From positions 62,001-126,000 of the forward strand of contig JAGFNW010000017.1 of assembly GCA_017592665.1 (NCBI GenBank): 64,000 nt of DNA, written 5' to 3'. The position numbers and the translations under genes are program-made. This DNA is from Streptosporangiaceae bacterium NEAU-GS5. GTDB taxonomy: Bacteria; Actinomycetota; Actinomycetes; Streptosporangiales; Streptosporangiaceae. A model generated the notes under the pieces. That model was not told where the DNA came from. It worked only from the letters and a program-made list of their open reading frames with translations, and did no database searches. This document shows, in pieces, positions 44,898-53,574 of the stretch (position 1 is the first letter of the stretch; every line of letters begins with the position of its first letter).

Positions 44898-46763
44898 CTA
44901 ATCGGCCATGAGAAGGGTGTTGAGGCGGTCGACGAAGGCCGCGGGGTCGTCGACGCGGGCGCCGAGCGTGAGGATCGACTGGTCGTAGAGGACATGCGCC
45001 CAGTCGGAGAGCCGCCGGTCGTCCGATTCGCCGTTGAGGCGGCGGATGATCGGGTGATCCGGGTTGATCTCCAGGATCGGCTGGCTCGGCGCGCCCGTGC
45101 CGCGCAGCCGCCGCGTCAGGTTGAGCTCGATGTCGGGCTCGTTGGCCACGATGCAGGCGGGCGAGGTGGTGAGGCGCGTGGTGGACCGTACGTCGAAGAC
45201 CTTGTCACCGAGCGCGGTCTTCAGCCGTTCGACGAGCCCGGCTAGCTCGGTGGCGGCCTTCTCGCTCGCCTCCCGCTCGGCCTCGTCCTCCAGAGCTCCG
45301 AGGTCGGCGGCGCCCTGGGCGATCGACTGCAGCCGCCTGCCCTCGAAGTCCTGCAGGCTCGTCACGAGCCAGGTGTCGACGACGTCGCTGAGCAGCAGCA
45401 CCTCGATGCCCTTCTTGTCGAAGAGCTCAAGGTGGGGGCTGCTCTTCGCGGCGGCGGCCGACGGCGCGAGCAGGTAGTAGATCTTCTCCTGACCGTCCTT
45501 CATGCGCTCGACGTAGTCGGCGAGGGACACGTCCGGCTCGTCGCCGGCCGACTTGGTCGTGGTGAACCGCAGCAGGCGGGCGATGGCCTCACGGTTGGAG
45601 TAGTCCTCGGCCACGCCCTCCTTCAGCACAGCGCCGAATTCCCGCCAGAACGTGCCGTACTTCTCCGCGTCGTTGTCGGCCATCTCCTTCAGCAGCCGCA
45701 GCACCCGCTTGACGGCGCTCGACCGGATGGAGTCGACGATCCGGCTGCTCTGCAGGATCTCGCGGGAGACGTTGAGCGGCAGGTCGTTGGAGTCGATGAC
45801 GCCGCGGACGAAGCGCAGGTAGCGCGGCAGCAGCTGGCCCGTGTCATCCATGATGAAGACCCGCTGGACGTGCAGCTTCACGCCCCGGCGCACCTCGGGA
45901 ACCCACAGGTCGAAGGGGGCTCGGGAGGGGATGAACAGCAGGAGGGTGTACTCGTAGGCGCCCTCGACCCTGGCGTGCAGATGGGCCAGCGGGTCGCTGA
46001 AGTCGTGCGCCACATGCTTGTAGAACTCGGTGTAGTCTGACTCGCTGATCTCGCTCTTCGGGCGGGCCCACAGCGCGGACGCCCGGTTCACCACGCTCTC
46101 CTCCGCCTCATCCTCCTCGCCCGCCATCAGGATCGGCAGGCTGATGTGGTCGGAGTAGGTGCGGATGATCGTGCGCAGCCGGTAGTCGTTGAGCAGGTCG
46201 TCTTCCCCGTCACGCAGGTGAAGGACGATCTCGGTGCCCTGCTCGGGGCGTTCGACCGTCTCGATGGCGTAGTCGCCGCGGCCGTCGGACTCCCACCTGA
46301 CCCCTTCGGCGGCCGGCAGCCCGGCCCGCCGGGTGGTCAGCGTCACGCGGTCGGCCACGATGAAGGCCGAGTAGAAGCCGACGCCGAACTGCCCGATGAG
46401 CGTGGCGTCCTTGCGCTGGTCACCGGTGAGCGCGTTGAGGAACTCGCGGGTGCCCGACTTGGCGATCGTGCCGATGTTGTCGATCACTTCCGGCCGGCTC
46501 ATCCCGATGCCGTTGTCGCGGACGGTGATCGTACGGGCGTCCTTGTCGACGCCGACGTGGATCCGCAGCGGGTCGTCGCCGACCTCGACGCCCGGCTCGG
46601 TGTGCGAGGCGAACCGCAGGCGGTCGATGGCGTCCGAGGCGTTCGAGATCAGCTCGCGCAGGAAGATCTCTTTGTTGCTGTAGAGCGAGTGGATCATCAG
46701 GTCGAGGAGCTGAACCACCTCGGCCTGGAAATTGTGTCGCTCCTGCTGCGTCGGCGCGTCCAT
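44898..46763 (-). CDS. htpG: Hsp90-family chaperone HtpG
   Basis: 621 aa, close to the 624 of E. coli HtpG. Motifs: [88 protein letters not shown]. ATPase chaperone in the cytoplasm. ATG 46763; an upstream extension of the frame is not Hsp90-like. Regulation may involve the palindrome at 46821-46840. Confidence 0.96.
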   Translation of the reverse strand: MDAPTQQERHNFQAEVVQLLDLMIHSLYSNKEIFLRELISNASDAIDRLRFASHTEPGVEVGDDPLRIHVGVDKDARTITVRDNGIGMSRPEVIDNIGTIAKSGTREFLNALTGDQRKDATLIGQFGVGFYSAFIVADRVTLTTRRAGLPAAEGVRWESDGRGDYAIETVERPEQGTEIVLHLRDGEDDLLNDYRLRTIIRTYSDHISLPILMAGEEDEAEESVVNRASALWARPKSEISESDYTEFYKHVAHDFSDPLAHLHARVEGAYEYTLLLFIPSRAPFDLWVPEVRRGVKLHVQRVFIMDDTGQLLPRYLRFVRGVIDSNDLPLNVSREILQSSRIVDSIRSSAVKRVLRLLKEMADNDAEKYGTFWREFGAVLKEGVAEDYSNREAIARLLRFTTTKSAGDEPDVSLADYVERMKDGQEKIYYLLAPSAAAAKSSPHLELFDKKGIEVLLLSDVVDTWLVTSLQDFEGRRLQSIAQGAADLGALEDEAEREASEKAATELAGLVERLKTALGDKVFDVRSTTRLTTSPACIVANEPDIELNLTRRLRGTGAPSQPILEINPDHPIIRRLNGESDDRRLSDWAHVLYDQSILTLGARVDDPAAFVDRLNTLLMAD

Positions 46764-46820
46764 GGGGGTGAACACCGCTCCTCGAAGTCGTCGTGAATAG
46801 GCCCGCTGGATCGGCCATAG

Positions 46821-46840
46821 CGTACCCAACCACGGGTACG
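46821..46840. promoter_or_regulatory. htpG upstream palindrome
   Basis: CGTACCC-aaccac-GGGTACG, a perfect 7-base inverted repeat about 58 bases upstream of htpG and 118 bases upstream of the divergent TIGR03086 gene. Not a CIRCE or HAIR element. A 20-bp-spaced direct repeat TTCGCCGCT is nearby at 46877 and 46897. Confidence 0.5.
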
Positions 46841-46957
46841 TGGGCACATTCACGGCGTTGATGCCCCCATATTCAATTCGCCGCTACCGGCATTGTTTCG
46901 CCGCTGTTTATCGTCATCGTGATTTCCCTCCATCACTCGTGACATGGGAGTTTCACC

Positions 46958-47539
46958 ATGACCCCGTACGAAATCCTGGTCGGCGCCGAGCACCGGCTGA
47001 CCGAATTGGTCGAGGCCCTGGACGTGACGGACCTCGCCCGTCCCACGCCGTGCGCCGGCTGGGACGTCCGCGCGCTGCTGAGCCACACGCTCGCCGGCAT
47101 CGAGGTGTTCGCCGCGAGCGCCGATAACGGGCCCGGCCCGACCAGCGAGGACATGTTCGGCGGCGGCGACCGGATCGGCGACGACCCGGTCGGCGCGACC
47201 AAGCGGGCGACCTCGCGCTCGCAGGCCGCCTGGGCCGACCTCGCCGACCCCGGCGCCGAGGTGAACACCATCCTCGGGGTGCTGCCCATGGGCAAGATGA
47301 TGGCCATCTCCGCGTTCGCGACCATCGTCCACGGATGGGACCTCGCGATCGCCTCCGGTCAGACCGTGACCGAACTGCCGGCCGGCCTGCTCGCGCACGC
47401 CCGCGCCGTGGCCGAGGAACTCGTGCCGCCGCTTCGCGGAGGCCAGGACCACAGCCTCTTCCAGGCCGAACTCCCCGCTCCGGCCGATGCCACCCCCACC
47501 CAGCGCCTCATGGCCTTCCTCGGGCGGCCCACCGCGTGA
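46958..47539 (+). CDS. TIGR03086-family (mycothiol-type DinB) protein
   Basis: 193 aa. LVEALDVTDLARPTPCAGWD, VRALLSHTLAGIE and SAFATIVHGWDLAIASGQ give the metal-binding His residues of the DinB/maleylpyruvate isomerase fold. ATG 46958 with GGAG upstream. Overlaps the convergent LysR gene by 32 bases. Confidence 0.88.
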   Translation: MTPYEILVGAEHRLTELVEALDVTDLARPTPCAGWDVRALLSHTLAGIEVFAASADNGPGPTSEDMFGGGDRIGDDPVGATKRATSRSQAAWADLADPGAEVNTILGVLPMGKMMAISAFATIVHGWDLAIASGQTVTELPAGLLAHARAVAEELVPPLRGGQDHSLFQAELPAPADATPTQRLMAFLGRPTA

Positions 47540-48449
47540 CCAGCACCGAACGGCCTGCATGGCCAGGCCGCAGCCGGCCCGAGAGCTGACGGGAGACAGC
47601 GGCGATCTCCGCCCGGAGGGGCGAGTTGGCGAGCCAGCACGTCTCGTACGCCATGACGACGGGCACGCCGGCGAGCCGGACAGGGCGGGCCGCCGCACCT
47701 TCAGTGACCTTCGACCGGGGCAGCAGCGCCGAGCCGAGTCCGAGCGCCACCCAATCCTGCAGGACGCGGCAGTCGTAGGCCTCACCCGGATATGTGCGCA
47801 GGTCGAGGCCGCCGTCGGCGAACACCTTGCGCACGAAGGGGGCCAGTCCGCAGGCGTCGGTGGGCAGGATGAGCGGCAGCGCCGCGACCTCGCGCAGGTC
47901 GATCGGGTCTGACTCGCCGGGGCCGTCCTCCGCGAGGCCGGGGGTGACGTGCACCACCGGCTCGCGGTCGACGAGCATCCGCTGGAAGCCGCGGGCGGCC
48001 TCGCCCACCGGCGTGAGCAGGACGTCGAGCGTCGACTGGGCGAGCGCGTCGCGGAGGTCGGCCATCGGCGCCGCGCGCAGCGACACGGTGCGCCCGGGGG
48101 CGACCGCGCCGACGGCCGCGAACAGCTCCTCGATCAGGTCGCGGTTGATCAGGGTGGAGACGCCGACGTGCAGGGGGCGCGGCTCCTGATCCGCCGCCAG
48201 CCGGGCCTCGGCGAGGACCGAGTCGAGGTCGCGGAGGGTGTTCTCGATGAGGGGCAGCAGCCGTTCGCCGAGCGGGGTCGGGGTGACGCCGCGGGCGCCG
48301 CGGTCGAACAGACGCCCGCCGAGTGTCCGCTCCAGCACGGCGATGCCGTTCGACAGGGCGGGCTGGGTGACGCCGCAGAAGCGGGCCGCCCGGCCGAAGG
48401 AGCCTTCGCGCATCACCGCGGTCGCGTAGCGCAGCAGCATGACGTTCAC
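47508..48449 (-). CDS. LysR-family transcriptional regulator
   Basis: 313 aa. LRYATAVMREGSFGRAARFC, GVTQPALSNGIAVLERTLGG is the HTH, followed by a substrate-binding domain. GTG 48449 overlaps the TetR stop (GTGA). Target genes unknown. Confidence 0.9.
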   Translation of the reverse strand: MNVMLLRYATAVMREGSFGRAARFCGVTQPALSNGIAVLERTLGGRLFDRGARGVTPTPLGERLLPLIENTLRDLDSVLAEARLAADQEPRPLHVGVSTLINRDLIEELFAAVGAVAPGRTVSLRAAPMADLRDALAQSTLDVLLTPVGEAARGFQRMLVDREPVVHVTPGLAEDGPGESDPIDLREVAALPLILPTDACGLAPFVRKVFADGGLDLRTYPGEAYDCRVLQDWVALGLGSALLPRSKVTEGAAARPVRLAGVPVVMAYETCWLANSPLRAEIAAVSRQLSGRLRPGHAGRSVLVTRWAARGRP

Positions 48450-49018
48450 GCGCGCGCCCCGGCCAGGCCGTCGATCAGATTGGCGGCGGCCTGGTCGAAC
48501 AGGCCGATGTCGCGGAGCGAGCGGGCCACGATCGCGGCGCCCTGCAGGCAGGACAGCACCTCGCGGGCCGCCTGGGCGGGGTCGATCCCGGCCCGCAGCT
48601 CCCCGCGCCCGGCGCCCTGCCCGAGCACGTCGGTCAGCCAGGCGATGTTGGCGGCGAAGTAGCCTTCGACGGCCGCGCGGACCCGCTCCGGCACCGCGTC
48701 CGCCTCGGCGGCCAGCGCGCCGCAGAGACAGATGGCCCGGTCGGGAAGGCCCGCGCGATAGAGCGACGCGTAGCCTTCGAGCCGGTCGCGGAGGCCGCCG
48801 TCACTCGCCGCGATCCGCGCCATGGCCGTCAGGACCTCACGCCCGTAGGCCTCGACGAGCTCCACCCCCAGATCCTCTTTGGCCGGGAAGTAGTAGTGGA
48901 TGCTCGCCTTCTTCACCCCGATCGCCGAGGCGAGGTCGGCATAGCTGAACGCGCAGTATCCGCGCGTCCGCACCAGCGTGGTGGCCTCCTGCAACAGCCG
49001 CGTTCGCGTGTCGGGCAC
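48446..49018 (-). CDS. TetR-family transcriptional regulator
   Basis: 190 aa from GTG 49018. TRTRLLQEATTLVRTRGYCA, FSYADLASAIGVKKASIHYYF is the HTH. First gene of a two-regulator operon with LysR. A 20-bp palindrome sits 9 bases upstream. Confidence 0.9.
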   Translation of the reverse strand: MPDTRTRLLQEATTLVRTRGYCAFSYADLASAIGVKKASIHYYFPAKEDLGVELVEAYGREVLTAMARIAASDGGLRDRLEGYASLYRAGLPDRAICLCGALAAEADAVPERVRAAVEGYFAANIAWLTDVLGQGAGRGELRAGIDPAQAAREVLSCLQGAAIVARSLRDIGLFDQAAANLIDGLAGARA

Positions 49019-49027
49019 GCCACTCAG

Positions 49028-49047
49028 TCTACCTACTAGTAGATAGA
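49028..49047. promoter_or_regulatory. TetR operator-like palindrome
   Basis: TCTACCTACTAGTAGATAGA, 20-bp inverted repeat with one mismatch, 9 bases upstream of the TetR GTG. Probable autoregulatory operator. Confidence 0.65.
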
Positions 49048-49195
49048 TCCGCGCGGCCGGCGGCTTAGTCGTCGGTGGTTTCGGTGGTGATCTTGGAGGC
49101 GGGGGGCGGCTTGATGGCGGCGACGCGCTTTCCCCAGCCGGCTGCTTGCGTCCGCCGCACCCGCCCGGCGAAGGCCGGGTGGTACCGTCTCACAT

Positions 49196-49237
49196 ATGCG
49201 GATGAACTGCTCGCTTGCCGGCTGGTGGCGCTCCTGA
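49196..49237 (+). CDS. trpS leader peptide with tandem Trp codons
   Basis: A 13-residue reading frame (11 from the second ATG at 49202) ending GWWRS-stop, with two adjacent TGG codons at 49223-49228. No strong ribosome-binding site precedes it. Followed by a candidate antiterminator (49240-49246), then a terminator (49284-49304) upstream of the TrpRS gene, so it is probably the sensing peptide of a Trp attenuator. Confidence 0.75.
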   Translation: MRMNCSLAGWWRS

Positions 49238-49239
49238 GG

Positions 49240-49315
49240 GGGCGGCACCGTTCATCCACGCTGACATGACATGATTCAGCGCGGGCCGCCCGATCCGGGC
49301 GGCCTTTCGTTTGTG
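49240..49315 (+). terminator. trpS attenuator: antiterminator segment and intrinsic terminator
   Basis: A perfect 9-bp stem, GGCCGCCCG / CGGGCGGCC with loop ATC (49284-49304), is followed by a T-rich stretch (TTTCGTTTGT). The GGGCGGC at 49240-49246 is complementary to GCCGCCC at 49285-49291, so an alternative antiterminator pairing can form. Upstream, TGCCG (49216-49220) can pair with CGGCA (49243-49247), linking the leader to this switch. Confidence 0.72.
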
Positions 49316-49364
49316 TCTGGACGGCCCGGGCCGGGCGGCTCCCGATTTCGAAGGAGCGGCAGCG

Positions 49365-50345
49365 ATGCCACGACGACTCACCGGTTTCACCCCGTCCGGG
49401 GACCTCCATCTTGGCAACTACTTCGGGGCGATCGCGCCGATCATCGCCGGGCAGGAGACGACGGACACGGTCGTGTTCATATCCGACCTGCACGCACTGA
49501 CGTTGGAGCATGATCCGGCCGAGGTCCGGCGGCGGACCCTGGAGTTCGCCACCCTCCTGCTGGCGTCCGGCGTCGACCCTCAGGCGTGCCTTTTCATGGT
49601 CCAGTCGCATGTGCCCGAGCACACCGAACTGCACTACCTGCTCGAGGCCACCACCGGCTACGGCGAGGCGCAGCGGATGATCCAGTTCAAAGAGAAGTCC
49701 AGCCGCCAGGAGAACGTCCGGGTCTCGCTGCTGACGTACCCGATCTTGATGGCCGCCGACATCCTGCTCTACGACACCGACGAGGTGCCGGTGGGCGACG
49801 ACCAGCGGCAGCACGTCGAGCTGGCCCGGACGGTCGCGCAGCGGTTCAACAGCCGATATGCCCCCGTCTTCACGGTGCCCGCCGCAGTCAATCCGCCGGT
49901 CGCCGCCCGCATCATGGACCTGTCCTCCCCCGACGGCAAGATGAGCAAGTCGGCCCCTTCACCGGCCGGTGTGCTACGGCTGCTCGATCCGCCCGACGTG
50001 CTGCGGCGCAAGGTGATGCGCGCGGTCACCGACGCCGACACCAGCGTCGCGTACGACCCGCGGCGCAAGCCCGGCGTGTCCAATCTGCTGGCCATCCTCG
50101 CCGCCTGCACCGGCGACGACCCGCACCGGCTGGCCGCGGGCTTCGATCAGTACGGCAAGCTCAAGGAGGCGGTCGCGGACGCGGTGGTGCGCACCCTGGC
50201 CCCCATCCGCGAGCGCTACCTGCGCCTGGCCGAGGACCCCGACCACGTCCGGGCGGCCCTGCGTGCGGGGGCCGGCCGTGCCCGCGAACGGGCCGGCGCC
50301 AAGGTCCGCCAGGCCAAGGCCGCCATCGGCCTGCTGCCGGAGTGA
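49365..50345 (+). CDS. trpS: tryptophanyl-tRNA synthetase
   Basis: 326 aa class I synthetase. HIGH-like site DLHLGNYFGAI at about 13-23, SDLHALTLEHDPAEVRRRTL, GYGEAQRMIQFKEKSSRQEN, and KMSKS in GKMSKSAPSPAG. Charges tRNA-Trp. ATG 49365 with AAGGAG at 49351-49356; an upstream GTG frame has no family similarity. Controlled by the preceding Trp attenuator. In Streptomyces the auxiliary, indolmycin-resistant TrpRS gene is known to be regulated by ribosome-mediated attenuation; whether this is such an isoform cannot be told from sequence alone. Confidence 0.95.
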   Translation: MPRRLTGFTPSGDLHLGNYFGAIAPIIAGQETTDTVVFISDLHALTLEHDPAEVRRRTLEFATLLLASGVDPQACLFMVQSHVPEHTELHYLLEATTGYGEAQRMIQFKEKSSRQENVRVSLLTYPILMAADILLYDTDEVPVGDDQRQHVELARTVAQRFNSRYAPVFTVPAAVNPPVAARIMDLSSPDGKMSKSAPSPAGVLRLLDPPDVLRRKVMRAVTDADTSVAYDPRRKPGVSNLLAILAACTGDDPHRLAAGFDQYGKLKEAVADAVVRTLAPIRERYLRLAEDPDHVRAALRAGAGRARERAGAKVRQAKAAIGLLPE

Positions 50346-50352
50346 GTGAGGG

Positions 50353-51441
50353 CTATACGGTGGCGATCTCGAAATGGACGGGGCCGTCGCCCAGCAGGCG
50401 GCGGTAGGGGTCCGTGGCGATCGGGCCGACGAGCGCCGTGACGTCCGTGGGCTGGGCGCCGAGCCCGCGTACGGCCCTGGCCAGCGGGTCGGCGACGTCC
50501 AGCCCGATCGTGAGGAACGAGTAGCCGTGTCCGCGCAGCTGGTGGCAGGCGTGCAGGAGCAGGGCCCGCAGGGTCTCGTGGTCCTCCGCGCAGGGATGGA
50601 CCACGGTGCGATAGCGGAGCTCGCCACCGGCGGCCGGGAGCCGCGGCGCGCCGGCGAGCGGCGCGGCCGCGTTGAACAGAGCGCGCACCACCGCCATCCG
50701 CGCCGAGTAGCCGGTGACGCGCATCTGCTTGAACGCGTGCTGGTCCCAGAGGCCGAGGAAGCCGACCGGCGTCCCGTCGGGCCGCAGCGCGATCAGATAG
50801 TCGAAGATCGTCAGGCCGGGCGCCGCGCCGATCCACGGTTCGATCCCGGCCGGGGCCAGCTGGCGTGCAGGGGCCACGCGCTTCCACAGCGCGGTCATCT
50901 CCGGCAGGTCGTCCGGGCCTGCCTGCCGTACGAGCAGGTCTGTCGCGGGGAGGCGGCGGCGCCACAGCAGGGGGATGCTGTGCGAGCGGATCACCGCGTG
51001 CGGCGTCGCGCGGACCCCGTCGGCGGCGAACGACCACAGCAGGTTGTGCACGGCCGTGTTGCCCGCGAGCGTGGTGCTGACGCCGAGGCCGTCCTCTCCG
51101 GCGAGGTCGGCGGCCGCCTCCCGGGCCCATCGGCCGAGCGCGCGGGCCAATCCCTGGCGGCGGTGGGCGGGATGGACCTTCATGTCGCCGATGTACGCGA
51201 TGCGGGTCGGCGCGCCGTCGATGTAGACCTCGCGGCGGGCGACACCGGCGCAGGCGATCGGACGGCCGTCCGGGCCTTCGGCGACGCCGACCCGCCAGTC
51301 GTCTCCGGCCAGCCTGCTGAGCGCGAAGAAGTCCGGCTCGCGGTGGACGCACAGCGACATGTCGCCCTGCATGGGACACAGCGCGGCAAGTTCGACGAGG
51401 GCGGCGTTGTCCGAGGGCCGGGCCTCGCGGATGGCGATCAT
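50353..51441 (-). CDS. two-domain GNAT-family acetyltransferase
   Basis: 362 aa. The acetyl-CoA loop is MKVHPAHRRQGLARALGRW with VSTTLAGNTAVHNLLWS, and the second half is another GNAT-like fold. Last gene of the seven-gene carrier-protein operon, overlapping the previous one by 4 bases (ATGA). It may tailor or release the product; that is inference. Confidence 0.8.
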   Translation of the reverse strand: MIAIREARPSDNAALVELAALCPMQGDMSLCVHREPDFFALSRLAGDDWRVGVAEGPDGRPIACAGVARREVYIDGAPTRIAYIGDMKVHPAHRRQGLARALGRWAREAAADLAGEDGLGVSTTLAGNTAVHNLLWSFAADGVRATPHAVIRSHSIPLLWRRRLPATDLLVRQAGPDDLPEMTALWKRVAPARQLAPAGIEPWIGAAPGLTIFDYLIALRPDGTPVGFLGLWDQHAFKQMRVTGYSARMAVVRALFNAAAPLAGAPRLPAAGGELRYRTVVHPCAEDHETLRALLLHACHQLRGHGYSFLTIGLDVADPLARAVRGLGAQPTDVTALVGPIATDPYRRLLGDGPVHFEIATV

Positions 51442-52547
51442 CCCGCCTCCCCCACGTCGCACACGGCGATGCGCCGCTGGCAGAAGCTCCGGTCCAGGCG
51501 GATCAGGTCCTCTCCCAGGGCGCGGTCCTCGCGGACGAGGTCCCTCCAGCGCGGCGGCACCTCGGTCCAGCCCACGAAGTTGCGGAAGACGAGGCGCGCG
51601 CCGGGCCGGGCCGTACGGACGATCTCCGCGAAGAGCTCGTCGATCTGGCCGGCGGTCAGCCATTCGCAGATGTTGGACAGCGCGAACCCGCTCATGCTCC
51701 CGTCCGGGCGGGTCCGCAGGTAGTCGGTGAACGTGCCGTCCACCAGGGTCAGGCGTTCGGCGACGGCGGGCAGCGGGTCGCCCGCGAGATAGAGCGGACG
51801 GCCGTCCACGGGATAGCGGCCGGTCAGCATGTGGTGCAGGAAGTAGTTGTCGGCGACCGGCAGGCGGGTCAGCGTGCGCTCGGCCACCTGCTGGAAGTGG
51901 CGGGCGAAGGTCGGGTTCTCCACATGGGCGAAGAACGCCGGGTCGTACGCCCGGCGGAGCACGAGCCGGTTGCACAGCGCCGTGAACAGCAGCCGCCAGC
52001 GGGGGGTGTCCCATTCGTCCTGATAGAAGGCCTGCTGTTCCTCGAGGGTCGGCAGGGCCAGCAAGCGGCCGATCCGCGCCGGCGGGTGGACGAAGGCGCG
52101 GATCGACCGGCTGATCAGCCTCATGAGCCGCTCGGTGACGCCCGCGCCGAGCACGCCGCGGGCGATGAGGCGGGGCCGCGCGTCCCAGTACGCCCTGGCG
52201 GCCGGAGTGAGGTCGCCACGGATCCGCTCGTATCCGCGCATCCTGTCCGATCCCGGGAGCGGGGCTCCGCCGAGGAGGGCGGTGGCCTCCGCGCCGTCCA
52301 TCGCGGCGATCGCGGCGGCTTTGAGCTCGACAAGATGGTTCTGGGCGGGGTTGAGATCGACGCCGGCGACCTCGTCGGCTCCGGCGGCGATGAGTGCGAG
52401 CGCCGTGCAGCCGCCCGAGGAGACCACAGCGATCGGGCCGTCCAGCAGGGCCTTGAAGGCGGTCAGCTCCAGCAGCGGATCCTCGCGGACCTGTGCGAAG
52501 AAGAGGCGGTCCGGGCCGCTTGCGCCGAGGTCACGTCGTGCAAGCAT
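51438..52547 (-). CDS. BtaA-like (DUF3419) 3-amino-3-carboxypropyl transferase
   Basis: 369 aa. FFAQVREDPLLELTAF, VVSSGGCTALALIAAGADEV, GVDLNPAQNHLVELKAAAI, and FVHPPARIGRLL / LSNICEWLTAGQID match the DUF3419 family, whose known members move the aminocarboxypropyl group of S-adenosylmethionine to acceptors such as diacylglycerol. The acceptor here is unknown. ATG 52547, 17-base overlap with the reductase gene. Confidence 0.78.
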   Translation of the reverse strand: MLARRDLGASGPDRLFFAQVREDPLLELTAFKALLDGPIAVVSSGGCTALALIAAGADEVAGVDLNPAQNHLVELKAAAIAAMDGAEATALLGGAPLPGSDRMRGYERIRGDLTPAARAYWDARPRLIARGVLGAGVTERLMRLISRSIRAFVHPPARIGRLLALPTLEEQQAFYQDEWDTPRWRLLFTALCNRLVLRRAYDPAFFAHVENPTFARHFQQVAERTLTRLPVADNYFLHHMLTGRYPVDGRPLYLAGDPLPAVAERLTLVDGTFTDYLRTRPDGSMSGFALSNICEWLTAGQIDELFAEIVRTARPGARLVFRNFVGWTEVPPRWRDLVREDRALGEDLIRLDRSFCQRRIAVCDVGEAG

Positions 52548-53574
52548 GGCCGCCCCATTCGTGCGTGAGCCGCGCGCAGACGACGCCGATCAGCGCCGTG
52601 GGGTCGGCGGCCCGGTAGCCCGGCCAGGCCGCGCGCATGCGCTCGGTGCTGAAGGACTTGGGCAGGTAGAGCTGCTCGGCGAAGGTGGAGATGGGAGCGA
52701 TGGCGTCGCCGAGCGGGCTGCCGCGCAGTCCTTCCGCGGCCTTGAGCAAGTCGAGGAAGCTGTCCCGGTCGCACACCACGGGCCGCGGCAGCCGGAACGC
52801 CGGGTCGCGTTCGAAGACCGTGAAGGCCGTGTCGATGGCGGTGCGCAGGGACGCCGGCTCCGGGGAGACATGGTAGACGCCGGGGTCGGCCGCGAGCAGC
52901 GCCACGATGGCCTCGACCGTGAACCGCGCGGTGGCGAGGCTCAGGGGGGTGGCCGGGTCGCCGGGCAGCAGCGACAGGAGCCCGCGGTAGTACAGCTTCA
53001 GCGTCTTGTGGAAGACGTTGCGCTGGGTGACCCAGCCGGTCTCGTCGTTGGCGACGACCGTGGGCAGCCGGAGAACGGTTACCGGCAGGTCGCCGTCGGC
53101 CAGGACCTTCTCCTCGGCCGCCCACTTGGACCACTCGTAGTGGTTGACGAAGCCGGCGTCGCCGAGGCGGGCCTCCGGGATCTCCCCCGTGTGCCGGCCC
53201 GCCGCGTAAAGCGTCGAGAGCACGGCGAACCGCTCCAGCTTGGGGCAGCGCCGGGCGAAGTCGCGGACCACCGTGGTCCCGTGCACGTTCACCCGCTCGG
53301 CGGTCTCCCGGTCCACGTCGAAGCGGATGGTGGCCGCCGCGTGGATGATCGTGGTGATGTCCCGCGGGTCGGCGTCGGAGAGCGCCGCCGGCTCCCGTAG
53401 ATCGGCGGCGATCACCTCGTGTTCGGCCCGGCCGAGGCGGGCCCGTTTGGCGGCCAGTTCGGCCGCGTCCCGTGCCCGTACGGCGAGCAGCAGGTCGTCC
53501 CTGCCCGCGCGGCGCAACGCCGCGGTGACGTGCCGGCCGAGATATCCGTCGGCCCCGGTGATCAAAATGGTCAT
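52531..53574 (-). CDS. thioester-reductase-like extended SDR
   Basis: 347 aa. Nucleotide motif ITGADGYLGRHVTAALRRAG; the IIHAAATIRFDVDRETAERV segment, NVHGTT and YEWSKW (Tyr...Lys) are those of NAD(P)-binding domains that reduce carrier-bound thioesters (NAD_binding_4 family). ATG 53574 overlaps the preceding ligase gene by 4 bases. Likely reduces or releases the carrier-protein thioester in this pathway. Confidence 0.8.
   Translation of the reverse strand: MTILITGADGYLGRHVTAALRRAGRDDLLLAVRARDAAELAAKRARLGRAEHEVIAADLREPAALSDADPRDITTIIHAAATIRFDVDRETAERVNVHGTTVVRDFARRCPKLERFAVLSTLYAAGRHTGEIPEARLGDAGFVNHYEWSKWAAEEKVLADGDLPVTVLRLPTVVANDETGWVTQRNVFHKTLKLYYRGLLSLLPGDPATPLSLATARFTVEAIVALLAADPGVYHVSPEPASLRTAIDTAFTVFERDPAFRLPRPVVCDRDSFLDLLKAAEGLRGSPLGDAIAPISTFAEQLYLPKSFSTERMRAAWPGYRAADPTALIGVVCARLTHEWGGHACTT

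Noticed and set aside
49065-49193. Antisense 42-codon frame from GTG 49193 on the minus strand, overlapping the trpS leader region
   Set aside because: No ribosome-binding site or recognisable family; only a sequencing or proteomic hit would support it.
49171-49251. T-box-like sequences GGGTGGTACCG (49177-49187) and GGCGGCACCG (49241-49250) near trpS
   Set aside because: No recognisable Stem I, specifier loop or complete T-box sequence with matching terminator; the tandem Trp leader peptide explains the region better. A T-box covariance-model search would settle it.
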